Assembly (NCBI RefSeq): GCF_002994745.2
Contig: NC_037088.1
Span: forward strand, 63,816,397-63,880,396
DNA: 64,000 nt
From: Rosa chinensis
Lineage: Eukaryota; Streptophyta; Magnoliopsida; Rosales; Rosaceae
Direction of reading: 5' to 3'
Shown: piece by piece, positions 10,704-21,254 of the stretch
How the letters are laid out: the number at the start of each line of letters is the position of its first letter
How positions within the stretch are numbered: position 1 is the first letter of the stretch
Program-made: the position numbers and the translations under genes
The notes under the pieces: model-generated
Database searches by the model: none
Told to the model about the DNA's origin: nothing
Seen by the model: the letters and a program-made list of their open reading frames with translations, nothing else

Positions 10704-11338
10704 TGTAGTATATACCTTTTACCCAGAACCTTGTTTCTCTTTATACGCTTATGACTGTGCAAACAATAATAGGATGATGATGCAAAATATCACAGCAAGA
10801 AAACCACAGCACACGAACACAGAATTTTATAGAGGTTCGACAAAAACTTTGCCTACGTCCTCTGTGTGATCTCTCTTGAGAATCACTAGCACTATAGAGA
10901 ATAACAACTTGATTACAAGTACTTATTGAAATCCCTATGCTAATCCCTAACCTCTTTGCTAGATCTCTCTATCACCCTTGGCTCTCCCTGCCCCTGTGTT
11001 TGTATGTTAACTGAGATCTCTCTTTGATCTCTTCTCTGATCTGAGGACACATTATATGAGCTCCCTGCAGCCCTATTTATAGATTATAGGTTCTGGTTAC
11101 AAACATGTCACATTAGGATTCCTAAAACTATTAGAACAAGGAAAGAGAGCTAGCTTTCCTATTCCTAACTAGAATAGAACTTACTTTCCAGGTCTAAATC
11201 TATAGGAATAATTCTTCCTATTCCAAAAACCATTAGGATACTAGAAGAATTCCTGTGCGCACTAATCTTCATTTACCCATCTGGTTTTGCCTTGAATCCT
11301 AATCAATTTAGGCATATCAATGAGCCAAATTCACAACA
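10704..11338 (-). repeat. Copia 3' LTR
   Basis: 635 bp, matching 15264-15913. Compared with the other LTR it lacks an 11-base GAGAACTCTCT copy and 4 bases near its outer end. It is followed by the purine tract (minus-strand AAGGTGGAGAT). Confidence 0.95.
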
Positions 11339-11494
11339 ATCTCCACCTTGGTGAGTTGATACCAAACTGATTGCTGCAACCTCCCGGATATCTTGTACTT
11401 CTTGAAGTAATCCTGGAACCTTCAAGAACCTTCACCTTGGCAAAAGTCTATTTGCCTCAACACACCTCAAGTGAGGAGGTGCTCCACCTCAATC

Positions 11495-12925
11495 TCAACA
11501 TGCTGTAAGAATGAGCAAGTTCAAGTAACACTTGAACTCCTCCATGGCAATGATCCTGGTCAAACAATCTGAGACATTCTCCCTTGAATGAACTTTCTCA
11601 GTTGTTATCTTCCTTGTGATGACCCAATCTTCGCTGCGATGATCATGAACATCAACATGTTTCGTCCCTGCTTGAAACACTTGATTCCTTGTCAAATTGA
11701 TGACCATATTCTTCACCACAACTTCTTGTTGAATTCCAAACTCACTTATTAATCCATTAAGCCATAATGCCTCTGCGGAAGCTTCTGTTAGTACCATGCA
11801 ATCTACTTCAGTGGTAGACAACGTCGTAGCCGATTCCATAGTTGTTCTACAGCTCACTAAACCTTCACCACAAGTAAAAACATAACTTGTTGCAGGTCTT
11901 GTCTTGTCTATGTCTCCTGCCAAATCTGAACCCTCAGGACCAGCAATGCATGCTTGATCTTGTTGTCTTTCAAACACAGATTCATGCTCCTTGGTGTCTC
12001 TCAAGTAATACATAATCCACTTCACTGCTTGCCAGTGTCGTCTACCCGGATTCACCATATACTTGGACATAATGCTCAATGCTTGAGCTAAACCTGGTCT
12101 TGTGCAGATTCTAGCGTACATAAGACATTCCACTACTCTTGCATAAGACACATTCATCATCTCATCTAACTCCTTCATAGATGATCTCTGCACACTCAAC
12201 TGGAAGTGTGCTACTGGTGGAGTAGACATGGGTTCAAATAATAGCCCTATTTTTCCCGCTTCTCTGTCCCTCCTTATCTTCACTCCTAGGATCTGTTGTG
12301 CAGCTTCTAGATCCTTTATGTCAAATTCCTTCCCTAGTTGTGTCTTTAACTTCGGAATTCTAGACATATCCTGACATGTAGTCAACACGTCACCCAAATA
12401 AAGTAGCAATAGTAAAACCATACTATCCTTGAACACATGATGATAAACGCAGCTATCCACTGGTGAGATTTGGTCATAATCGACCTTTACTTTCTGCGAA
12501 TACTCCTTGGCCAATACCTGAGCTTTGAATCTCATGGCTTCCTCATCATGCATTCCTTCCTTTTTCCTATAAACCCACTTACAGCCAACCTGATTTCTTT
12601 CTATGGGCTTAGGAACCGACTGCTGAACCAAGTCCTTCTGTATGGACTTCTTCATCTGTTCTAACATAGCTCCCCTCCAACTTTCCCGTACATCATTTGC
12701 TATAGCTTCCTGATACGTGGTTGGATCTTCTGGACTGAAACTTAGAGCATACTTGTCCAATGCTATGCTTCTCTGGAACTCCTGCCCAAGTGACTGACGA
12801 ACCGAGTCGTAGGTTCGCAGTGCTAATTGCTCCACCTGAGCTTGTATTAATGACTGTTTTTGTTGCTCTAAGACTTCTTCCTCGATAACCCTTTTATCAT
12901 GCTCCACCTGCTCAATTTGCTCCAC
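11495..12925 (-). pseudogene. Copia pol, reverse transcriptase (deleted) and RNase H part
   Basis: The frame continues the polyprotein after a TAG at 12926-12928. It covers the start of the copia reverse transcriptase (GCKWVYRKKEGMHDEEAMRF), then jumps from ISPV directly to DSCVYHHVF. In the family roughly 90-100 residues lie between these points, including the first catalytic Asp. The second catalytic motif reads YLGD instead of YVDD. After the PGLAQALSIMSKYM segment comes the RNase H region with STTEVDCMVLTEASAEALWL, ending KCYLNLL. The frame is otherwise open for 476 codons. I infer it cannot make active reverse transcriptase. Confidence 0.9.
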
Positions 12926-13213
12926 CTAAGCTGGAGTTTCTTCCATGATCCCTTTGGTTAGAGGAACTTTGGTTGCTTTCTCTACAACATCAGTCTTCTT
13001 TTTCACCTCACTTGTCTTGACTTCATTGAACGGCATTGTCTCCTCATCAAAAATGACATGTCTACTTAGAACCCTTTTCTTGCTGACAATATCCCATAAC
13101 TTGTAGCCCTCTACTCCTTTCTCGATACCGAGAAATATGCACTTGCGTGACTTTGGCCTGAGTTTGGTTCGCTCATTGTTGGAAATATGAGCATATGCAC
13201 TACTACCAAACAC
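12926..13213 (-). pseudogene. Copia pol, integrase C-terminal part between two stops
   Basis: In the same reading frame as its neighbours, this reads FGSSAYAHISNNERTKLRPK, then KCIFLGIEKGVEGYKLWD, the conserved segment after the copia integrase core. It is bounded by the in-frame stop at 13226-13228 and by TAG at 12926-12928. Confidence 0.9.
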
Positions 13214-13225
13214 CCTTAAGTTAGA

Positions 13226-14590
13226 TTAGTCAACTGGTTCTCCAGACCATACCTCCTCTGCACACTTGAAGTCCAAGACTTTTGATGGTGACCGATTAAC
13301 CAAGTAACACGCATGGTTAACTGCATCTGCCCAAAACGTGTCCGGTAATCCTGCATGCAACCGCATGCTTCTTTCTCTCTTCAAGAGAGTTTTATTCATC
13401 CTTCTAGCAGCCCCGTTTTGTTGGAGATTCTCTTTCACCGTGAAGTGTCTTGTGATTCCTTGATCCTTGCAAAATTGTAAGATCCTTTTCATTCTATATT
13501 CACTGCCACCGTTACTTCTCAAATACTTGATTTTTCTGCCTATTAGATTTTCTACCTCTGTTTTCCACTCCTTAAACTTGGTGAAAACCTCGGATTTCTC
13601 CCTCATAAAGTAGACCCAAATCTTCCTCGAAAAATCATCTAAAAAAGTAACAAAGTACTTGAAGCCTGTCATAGCCCTTACTGGTGCCGGGCCCCATACA
13701 TCTAAGTGAATATAATCCAGCAATCCTTTGCTTTTGTTCTCACAATTTGCTAACTTGAATGCCACCTTTTGCTTCCCAAGAATACAATCCTTGCAAAAGT
13801 TCAGTTTGCAAACACTGATACCTTCTAGCATACGTTTCTTGTGGAGTTCTTGCATTCCTCTTTGACTCATGTGCCCAAGGCGATGATGCCATAGCTCAGT
13901 CTTGTCTTTTACCTCAGTAGACATTGCAACTCCACCTATTATTGTAGTCCCTTGAAGCTTGTATAAGTTGTTAGGTTGAATGTCGCCCTTCATCACAACA
14001 AGTGATCCCTTGAGAACTTTGAGTCTTCCCTCTTCAGAGCGATACCTATATCCGGCCTTGTCCAAAGTACCCAAAGATATCAAGTTCTTCCTTAACTTAG
14101 GAATATATCTGACATTCTCCAGCGTTCTAACAACTCCGTCATGCATATTGATTTTCATTGATCCAATACCTAGGATCCTACACGATGAGTCATCTCCCCT
14201 AAAAACGTGTCCACTGCTACTGTGCTCAAATGTGTCAAACCATTCTCGGATTGCACACATGTGGAATGTACAACCGGTATCCAAAATCCAATTTTTGAAA
14301 GCATTTGAGCTAGCTGCTACCACAAGGAGTTCACCGTCATCTTTATCTTGTTTGATGACTATATTGGCTGTGTTTGAATTCCCTGCCATCGCCTCTGCTC
14401 TCATCTTCCCTTCTCTGCAGTTTCTTTTCAAGTGGTCGGTAGCACCACATTTGAAGCAACCTTTCTTGTATTTTTGTTTGGATTTTGATGTACCCTTGTT
14501 ACCAAATTTATCCTTCTTACTCGTCAACTGACCTGTCTCATTGCCTTTGACATGAAGGCCTCCTTGAGAGCTTTTGGTCTCCCTACTCAT
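13226..14590 (-). pseudogene. Copia pol, zinc knuckle, protease and integrase core
   Basis: Domains in order: a CCHC zinc knuckle (CFKCGATDHLKRNC), the aspartic protease site NWILDTGCTFHMC, the GAG-pre-integrase HHCC zinc site (LWHHRLGHMSQRGM to CKDCILGKQ), and the integrase core with DVWGP and FLDDFSRK. The second catalytic Asp motif, normally RSDNGGEY-like, reads RSNGGSEY, and the Glu of the QQNGVAE motif is replaced (QQNGAARRMNK), so two of the three metal-binding residues appear lost. The frame ends at a stop where a Tyr is usual (PVD then stop). It is in frame with gag upstream. Confidence 0.92.
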
Positions 14591-14641
14591 CTTAAAATAA
14601 GATTGAATAGCTTTGGTAATCTCATCGTACTTGAGAGAATC

Positions 14642-15226
14642 CTAACAGGAAACGAGTCTGGTGATGAAGTGCTTGAATGAAGCTGGTAAAGATCTTAGCA
14701 GCATAAGTACTTTCTCCTCATCTTTATACCTCACATCCACCTTTGATAAATTGGCAACACAAATCTGAAATTTATTCAGATGATCCTGCAGATCCCCGCC
14801 TTCTTCCATCCGAAGACTATAGAGTTCGTCTTTCAAGAAGAGTTTATCCGCGTCAACCTCTTTGACATTGTCCAATGTCTTACTGCTGTCCATATTCTCA
14901 CCAATTTGAACCTTACCTGCGTAAACCTTCTCGAGATAATCCCAGGTCTCTTTGCTATTCATATTCTCACCGGCACTAGCCAATACATGAACCAATACAT
15001 GATCAGCAAGATGTAGCTCTATAAAGCTCCTTGCCTTCTTGTCCATCTTCTGCCAAACCTTGTCTGCCATATCAGCTGCCTTATTCTCTATCCCGAGAAT
15101 AGCCTCATACAAACCTTGTAGAATCAGGACACTTCTCATCTTCCTCTGCCATAATGTGAAGTTATCCTTCCCATTCAACATAATGGGCATCACATTGCTG
15201 CCTGCGTCTGCCTTGTCATCTGCCAT
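14642..15226 (-). pseudogene. Copia gag
   Basis: 194 residues beginning MADDKADAGSNVMPIMLNGK, with the copia gag signature FTLWQRKMRSVLILQGL near the N-terminus and LMLLRSLPASFKHFITRLV near the end. A TAG at 14642-14644 interrupts what is otherwise one frame with pol: the next 17 codons to 14590 are open. In related elements gag and pol are a single frame, so this is a nonsense mutation and not a frame boundary. Confidence 0.92.
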
Positions 15227-15248
15227 CTCAGAAACACCTTGAGCCTAA

Positions 15249-15260
15249 GCTCTGATACCA
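15249..15260 (-). promoter_or_regulatory. Copia primer-binding site (initiator tRNA-Met)
   Basis: Minus strand TGGTATCAGAGC, three bases inside the 5' LTR, complementary to the 3' end of plant initiator tRNA-Met. It primes minus-strand DNA synthesis. Confidence 0.95.
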
Positions 15261-15263
15261 CTT

Positions 15264-15913
15264 TGTAGTAAATATGCACCTTTTACCCAGAACCTTGTTT
15301 CTCTTTATACGCTTATGACTGTGCAAACAATAATAGGATGATGATGCAAAATATCACAACAAGAAAACCACAGCACACGAACACTGAATTTTATAGAGGT
15401 TCGACAAAAACTTTGCCTACGTCCTCTGTGTGATCTCTCTTGAGAATCACTAGCACTATAGAGAATAACAACTTGATTACAAGTACTTATTGAAATCCCT
15501 ATTCTAATCCCCAACCTCTTTGCTAGATCTCTCTATCACCCTTGGCTCTCCCTGCCCCTGTGTTTGTATGTTAACTGAGAACTCTCTGAGATCTCTCTTT
15601 GATTTCTTCTCTGATCTGAGGACACATTATATGAGCTCCCTGCAGCCCTATTTATAGATTATAGGTGCTGGTTACAAACATGTCACATTAGGATTCCTAA
15701 AACTATTAGAACAAGGAAAGAGAGCTAGATTTCCTATTCCTAACTAGAATGGAACTTACTTTCCAGGTCTAAATCTATAGGAATAACTCTTCCTATTCCA
15801 AAAACCATTAGGATACTAGAAGAATTCCTGTGCGCACTAATCTGCATTTACTCAGCTGGTTTTGCCTTGAATCCTAATCAATTTAGGCATATCAACGAGC
15901 CAAATTCACAACA
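15264..15913 (-). repeat. Copia 5' LTR
   Basis: 650 bp pair of 10704-11338, in element orientation starting TGTTGTGAATTTGGC and ending next to the primer-binding site. Confidence 0.95.
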
Positions 15914-16328
15914 ATAGTAACACTGAGGAGACGTCTAGGCATTCACTTTATAGCAAATACTTATAAAAAGAAGGAACAAAAGAAAAGAAAATGTTGTGCT
16001 CAAATAAACAAAAATAACTGTGACAGTAAAGGCTTTCAAAGTTTAAAGGTTCACCAATCATCATCCAAAATGTCATACCATTGTACTTGATTATTGGACA
16101 GTAGAGGGAGGGATTGTGCTTGATGAGAGATTTGCTTCAGGGATTTAGTGACTGGGTCTAAACTTGATTTCAACTAGTTGATAAAAAAGTAGTACATGTT
16201 TCTTAGTTTTCTCTTTGATTTTTGCCCTTCCATTTCATTATCAGTCGGCCTTTTTAGCGGTTTTTCTTTTAGGTTTTCTATCTGATAAAAGAAAATCATA
16301 ACTGATGTCTTGTGATGCTTCTATACAG

Positions 16329-16394
16329 ATATTTCGTAAGGAGCCATTCTTCTATGGACATGATAACTACGATCAGCTTGTGAAACTAGAAAAG
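16329..16394 (+). pseudogene. Casein kinase 2 alpha single-exon fragment
   Basis: A 66 bp block between a CTATACAG acceptor and a GTATGT donor reads [19 protein letters not shown] followed by LEK. The highly conserved catalytic subunit of protein kinase CK2 contains [21 protein letters not shown] at this position, in the C-lobe after the activation segment. The exon edges fall at codon boundaries. The IAK to LEK change and the absence of neighbouring exons mark it as a captured fragment. It lies in the CACTA element, between the copia element and the solo LTR. Confidence 0.85.
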
Positions 16395-16608
16395 GTATGT
16401 ATGCCGTTCACGAATCTGTCTTGTATATTTGCCTTTATTTATCTTATATGATCAATCTACTGCCTCTGTCCTGTTCAATTGCTTCCTATGCCATCACTCT
16501 CCTAGCAGCAATCAGAGTTTAGTTGATTTATGAAGGCATAGCAATAAGACCAGCTAGTGAACTACTCACACTTGCAGAATGCTGACTCAAAAATTAAAAA
16601 GTAACTAA

Positions 16609-18483
16609 GAGTTTGATTATATGCATTTATATGCGTGTAATTATATCTAAAACACTATAAATAAGCAAATCTCCATGTCAATTAATATGTAATTAATCCA
16701 TTTTTATTTACTTTGTAGAAAATAAGCGGAATTGCGAAAACGATATAAAATTGTGTGAAATTGGAGCAAATTGGAGTTTCCGACAAAAGGACTAAATAGT
16801 CAATGCGGGTCAACTGTGGTCAGCACCATTAAAGGAGCGGAATCCAATTATCTCTGATAATATGTGTGGAAGTGTATTGAGAAAAGAGAAGAAAGAAATA
16901 ATGGGGAAACCGGAAAAGAAAGAAAGAAGAAAGGTGAAGAAAAGAAGAAAGAAAAATAATAATAAAAAATAATAATAAAAATTCTGCTGTGCTACATCAT
17001 AATGACATCAGCATTGGCATCATATCTCCATCTCTTTTCTTCTCCCCCACGTGCTACCTCTTCTTCTTTCTTTGTTTTTTCTTTTTCTTTTCTTTTTCCT
17101 CCCTCCTATCCCATGCTGCCACATGTCCCTCTCTATTCTTCCTTCCTCTCACACCAGCCACACACTCAATTAAACCTAATCATCCACACCCATATATATG
17201 CCCTATCCTCTCACCTCTCTCTCCGAACCCCTCTCTTACCCAACAGTGCCCCACCAAAAACAGGGCAGCCCCTTTGGGCTGCTCTTATTCTCTCATCCTT
17301 CTCTATTATTTCCTTCTCTATTATTTCCAGATTTTTGTTAATTTTATTTTGAGATTTGAAGGATTTACTCACCCAAAGCTTTAAGGATTTATTAAAGGGC
17401 TCAACCTCTACAATATTCAATATTTGGGTATTTTGTGGGAGTTGTAATTCAAGACTAGTCATACTAGCTTTTTAGCTATTTGTGATTATTCTTGTTTTCT
17501 CCTACACTTCTCTACTCTTTGCTATTTAAATTTTGTAATCTTGATGTCTATACTTATGGGTTGTGAGTAATTTTCTTGTTGGGTTTTAGGGTTGTGTCCC
17601 TAATCCAAATTTTGTGTAAAAGATGTTTAATTTAATGTAATGATGCAATTTTCATATGATGGATGCTTATATCTATTTTTGTTGGGTTAGAATGCATGTC
17701 TAGGAGCCTAGTCAACTCTAGGGTGTGTATTTTGAGCATGTCTAGGACGGAGTTAGCGGCTTGACCCCCTCTAATTCCTAAGCTAGAAACCTTCAATTTC
17801 ATATTCGAGGGGTTATAAGCATGGTGATTTACACCCGTTGCGTGATTGCACGGGCGGGTCGCTTAGTAGTCTAATTCCTCGATCTCTACGCCTCTTGATG
17901 TGAATTAGTGACTCTTGAACCGGCTCTAATTCATGCCAAGTGAGTCCCTACGGCCCTTGAACCGGAGTAGGAATACCATGAAAGGGAATTTAGGTCCTTG
18001 AGCCTTGAACCGCCTTGGATACGACTACCGCCAAAATAGGAAATATGCATCTACATTAGATTAGCTTTCGACACATGAGATTTGGGTGAAGGAATCTCCC
18101 TAGCACCCGACATTCCCATTTATTTGGTTACACTTTTATTAATTTATTTTCATTTTTATTAATTGCTTTACATTCTGTTAATCTAAAATCATCTCTCAAA
18201 ATATTGAATTTCGACTCATTGTAGATAATCATCACTAGGTTCTTAGTTTTGATTAGGTTTTGGTGAAAATCAAAGCCGAGCATTGCTAGGGCTTGGTGCC
18301 TTAGATTAACATTTTTATTTATTTTCCTTTTCTTTTCTTTGTTTGCTAAGTGTCTTTATTTCCGATTACCCAAGGATTGTGGGTTAGCCACTAATCCCCG
18401 TGGTACGATAAACTTTGGGCATAATATTTCCCTATTTTGACAATAATACGTACGCTTGCGTAAATGTGTATCAAGTCAGAGTT
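16609..18483. mobile_element. Solo LTR, Gypsy type, TSD GAGTT
   Basis: The LTR runs 16614-18478 (1865 bp), starting TGATTATATGC and ending TATCAAGTCA, with GAGTT at 16609-16613 and 18479-18483. There is no internal domain, so it is the product of recombination between two LTRs. The end TACGCTTGCGTAAATGTG and the GTGGTACGATAAACTTTGGGC block resemble large Gypsy (Athila/Tat) LTRs. CT-rich frames at 16989-17384 are part of it. Confidence 0.85.
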
Positions 18484-18738
18484 CGAGTGAAATATTGAAT
18501 TTACAGGTATGAACAATATCTGTGTCATGTACATCTCCCATTGATTTTCTAGCTTTTTTTTTCCTTCTTTAATGAATGCTTGAAGATTTCTAACTTTCTT
18601 TTATAGGAGGCTAGCAACAACACTAGAATAATTGGTACGTGAATTACATAGATCGAAGAAGATTCCTACAAAGTTTATCTTGAAGTAGAGGAAAATAACT
18701 AACTTAAAAAATTTAATTATCTTGTAAACTTTGGTAGA

Positions 18739-18835
18739 AGCTTCATTCCTTTTTGTATAGCTTTTATCCATAAAAAAGAAAAAGAAAAATGGCATGTAAA
18801 TGCTTCATTCCTTTTTGTATAGCTTCTTATCCAAC
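18739..18835. repeat. Short direct repeat near CACTA right end
   Basis: GCTTCATTCCTTTTTGTATA occurs at 18739 and again at 18803, each followed by a GCTT...ATCCA stretch. Confidence 0.8.
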
Positions 18836-18904
18836 AATAAATAAATAAAATAAAATAAAATTGGCATACAGATCTGCATGCCAATTTTTTTTTTAATTTA
18901 AAAA

Positions 18905-19230
18905 TACTACCTTTGCGACGGCATTTTTGCCGTAGCAAATTTCTTTTGGCGATGGCAAAAAACTTGAGTAGCGATTGGTGTAGTCGTCATTGGTATTTGC
19001 GACAGCATTTTTCAGTCGCAAAATTCTTACGACGGCAAATGGTTTGCCGTCGCTAATAATCTTGTCACGGTGCATTTGCCGTCACAAATACTATTGGGGA
19101 CACCACCAATTGCGTCTGAAGCATTGCCGTAGCCAATGCTCTTTTGTGACGGCAAAAGAGGCTTTGGCCACGGCATGACGCTGTGGCACAAAAGAGGCTT
19201 TGGCCACTGCATGACGCCGTGGCTGTTGCA
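18905..19230. repeat. Right subterminal repeats of CACTA element
   Basis: Dense GCGACGGCA, GACGGCAAATG, TTTGCCGTCGC and related motifs in both orientations. A tandem pair of GGCACAAAAGAGGCTTTGGC-like units lies near 19150-19210. It mirrors the left array at 8650-8860. Confidence 0.8.
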
Positions 19231-19249
19231 ATTTTTTTTTGTAGTGTAT

Positions 19250-19610
19250 AGTTTCAAGAAAATATACTGTTAACAAAGTTTAACATGTTTCAATATGATC
19301 TTTAGAATGTCATTAAGAAATTTTTGACGAACTTTTTTAATGATTTTTAAAAATCGAGAAACTATCAAATTTAAGTGTAAGTTCGATACAAGTTTTGACT
19401 AAGAAGAAACACCTCGAAAACTAATCTGGACTCTTCCCCATGTAATCTAACCAGAATCCCTTATGAAATTGTTGAATTGAGTTTGGAGGGAATTTTATTT
19501 TACCCGACCCGGCTAAGTATCGGTTTAGCCCGGGTAGAAGCAATTAAAGCCTAAATTGAGTTTTATACCTCCAATTTTATTTTACCCGACCGGGGTAAGT
19601 TAGAAGCAAT
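19250..19610. other. Intergenic with a short duplicated segment
   Basis: No gene. TTTTATTTTACCCGACC occurs near 19494 and 19576, each followed within 70 bp by AGAAGCAATTA, so this is a short tandem duplication whose second copy is interrupted by the Helitron-like element. Confidence 0.5.
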
Positions 19611-19730
19611 TATACATATACTAAAGTTAGTCGCACTGTTCATAAGACAGTGAAGTGGCGGTTTTACCCCGACTTTTGACTAAAATTACAATTATATCTT
19701 CTTTTTTTTTACATTTCTGCCATATCCTTT

Positions 19731-19767
<37 letters not shown>

Positions 19768-19953
19768 ATAGGAGAACAATTTTGTTTTGTATTTGTAAAT
19801 TTCTACAAATCATGGAAAAAGTTTATTGTTATTATTAACAACAAAACAAATCATATTCTAAGTACCGCCGATGTTTTTTAGATTACGAGTATTCATCTAT
19901 TATGTATGAAACTTAGAATTCAACCCGCAACATCACGTGGGTCAATTTGCTAG
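19611..19953 (+). mobile_element. Small Helitron-like element
   Basis: The right end has a hairpin-forming ACCCGC...GTGGGT followed by CAATTTGCTAG and a flanking T, which is the CTRR|T terminus of Helitrons. The left end TATACATATACTAAAG resembles the usual 5' sequence, but the canonical TC is degenerate. The repeat AGAAGCAATTAAAGCC present intact at 19537 is split at this site, supporting insertion without duplication. An (AT)n tract is inside. No Rep/helicase coding. Confidence 0.55.
19733..19764. repeat. (AT)n microsatellite
   Basis: About 14 uninterrupted AT dinucleotides. Confidence 0.95.
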
Positions 19954-19990
19954 TAATTAAAGCCTAAAGCCCAAAAGGCCCACAGTGAGA

Positions 19991-21254
19991 GTGTTTTTCT
20001 CATTCATATTTCAATGTGTTCTTCAAAATATAAGTTCAGGAAGAAATTTGTGCTGAAAATTAGCTAGATACTATATACTGTGTTTGGGTAACTTTGTCTA
20101 CCCCATCGGTTGGATAAATTTTCAACGGTTGAGCTGTTAATGCTAGAAAATATGAAGAATTAAATAACCCCTTTTGGGTTGAGTTCAAATATGATTTTTC
20201 ATGTCTTATCTAGACCCTTGAAACTTCATTTTTCTGGTACATGCATCGGTCTTCTGTTCTTTTAAGTTGTTTATTAATCACCTTGTCTTTCTGTATCAAG
20301 ATGAATTTGAGAGAGAACTTATAACAGGTCAAGGCTTTGCTATCTAATTCAGTAATTCTTATGGGTTAGATTTGCCAAAAAAAAAAAATCTTATGGGTTA
20401 GTAAATTTAGTAGAAGAACTGTAGAATTAGTTGTGTTTGCTGATGTGACATCTATATATGTCCCTCTTTATCTATGGTTATAGTATAAACCTTTGTTAGG
20501 GTCTTTTTGCTTATCAATGCCGAAGCGCAGCCCTTCGATTTTATAAGTAGACTGTAGGGTGTTCGTAACTTGATAGCTCCCCATGTGTTGATGAGTTTTG
20601 TGCATATGATAAACAGACATACATTTATATGCATTGAAGAATTTTGATCATCATTGAGTGGTACATTGGGTATTTATTTTACTAATTTTGATTCAAGGGT
20701 GTGTATCCTTGGTTCTTTACCATTTTAGTTTGTAGCTAGGCTTAAGAGTGTTATTTATGACTCTTGACTGATTGTTACATTTAATATGTGACTTCCTGTT
20801 GTTTGGTATTTTTGAGCATGGTTTTTTCTGAACTGTTCCTTTAAAGATTGAAACTGGAGATGAGGCAGCAGGTCTTGGGTGGATCGGCCACCTAGTTTCT
20901 ACGACTCATCAAGTTTATGGTCTCATTGTGTCATATAAAACCTATTATTGTATCTGGTTTCGTTCTTCTGAATCCGATGGTATTTTCAGGAGAAGATTCT
21001 GAGCAAAATGCTTCAATTGCAACTGATCGATCCAATGGGGATCGGGACCTATTGTGTACCGTGCTTGAGGTAGGCTGTAAATATTCATTTAGTTAGTGCC
21101 CTTTGCATCAGTTCTTTTAAGTCTCAAGAAGATGTGCCATTGATGACATTTTGATCTCCATTGCAGCTTCAGATCAATGATATGTGCTTTACGGATGCCG
21201 AAGAAATGGAGCAGGACAATGACAGTTTATGGCCTTTGTCTTCTTTCTCCTATG
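19991..21254 (+). pseudogene. Gene fragment, copy 2 of the 1.3 kb duplication
   Basis: Near-identical to 226-1505. Exon-like blocks are 20990-21069, with a TTTTCAG acceptor intact and GAG|GTAGGC donor, and 21167 to about 21230. Relative to copy 1 it lacks one ATGC of a tandem ATGCATGC, so the first block reads EKILSKMLQLQLIDPMG and leaves the frame of the second block, INDMCFTDAEEMEQDNDSLW. Copy 1 keeps the frame but lost the acceptor. Each copy is therefore broken in a different place. The source gene is not recognised. Confidence 0.6.

Larger units (their letters stand above)
10699..15918 (-). mobile_element. Ty1/copia LTR retrotransposon with target duplication
   Basis: The element lies at 10704-15913 and is flanked by ATAGT at 10699-10703 and 15914-15918. 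It is transcribed on the minus strand: the 5' LTR is 15264-15913 (650 bp) and the 3' LTR 10704-11338 (635 bp). LTRs start TGTTG and end CTACA in element sense. The primer-binding site complementary to initiator tRNA-Met and a purine-rich tract beside the 3' LTR are present. By eye the LTRs differ at about 13 substitutions and two small indels, roughly 2%, so the insertion is young. The gag-pol region is a single frame interrupted by three stops and an in-frame deletion. Confidence 0.95.
8630..19249. mobile_element. CACTA element carrying host gene fragments
   Basis: The left end is CATTACAAAAAAG at 8633 and the right end is the complement of CACTACAAAAAAAAA, ending at 19246. Both are flanked by TAT (8630-8632 and 19247-19249), the 3 bp duplication of CACTA (En/Spm) elements. 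Both ends carry subterminal arrays of GCGACGGCA/TGCCGTCGC motifs, as plant CACTA elements do. No transposase-like frame was found. Two later insertions, a copia element and a solo LTR, make up about 7.1 kb; removing them leaves an element of about 3.5 kb. The interior holds exons resembling NUF2 (9545-9993), an unassigned exon-like frame (about 10615-10703) and one exact exon of casein kinase 2 alpha (16329-16394). I infer transduplication, meaning capture of pieces from at least two genes. Confidence 0.85.

Noticed and set aside
16989..17384. Overlapping 116-131 codon frames with Ser/Phe/Pro-rich products
   Set aside because: They come from a CT-rich stretch inside the solo LTR, are open in two phases at once, and have no domain.
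18603..18632. Similarity of AACACTAGAATAATTGGT to the block at 22909
   Set aside because: Too short to claim common origin by eye.
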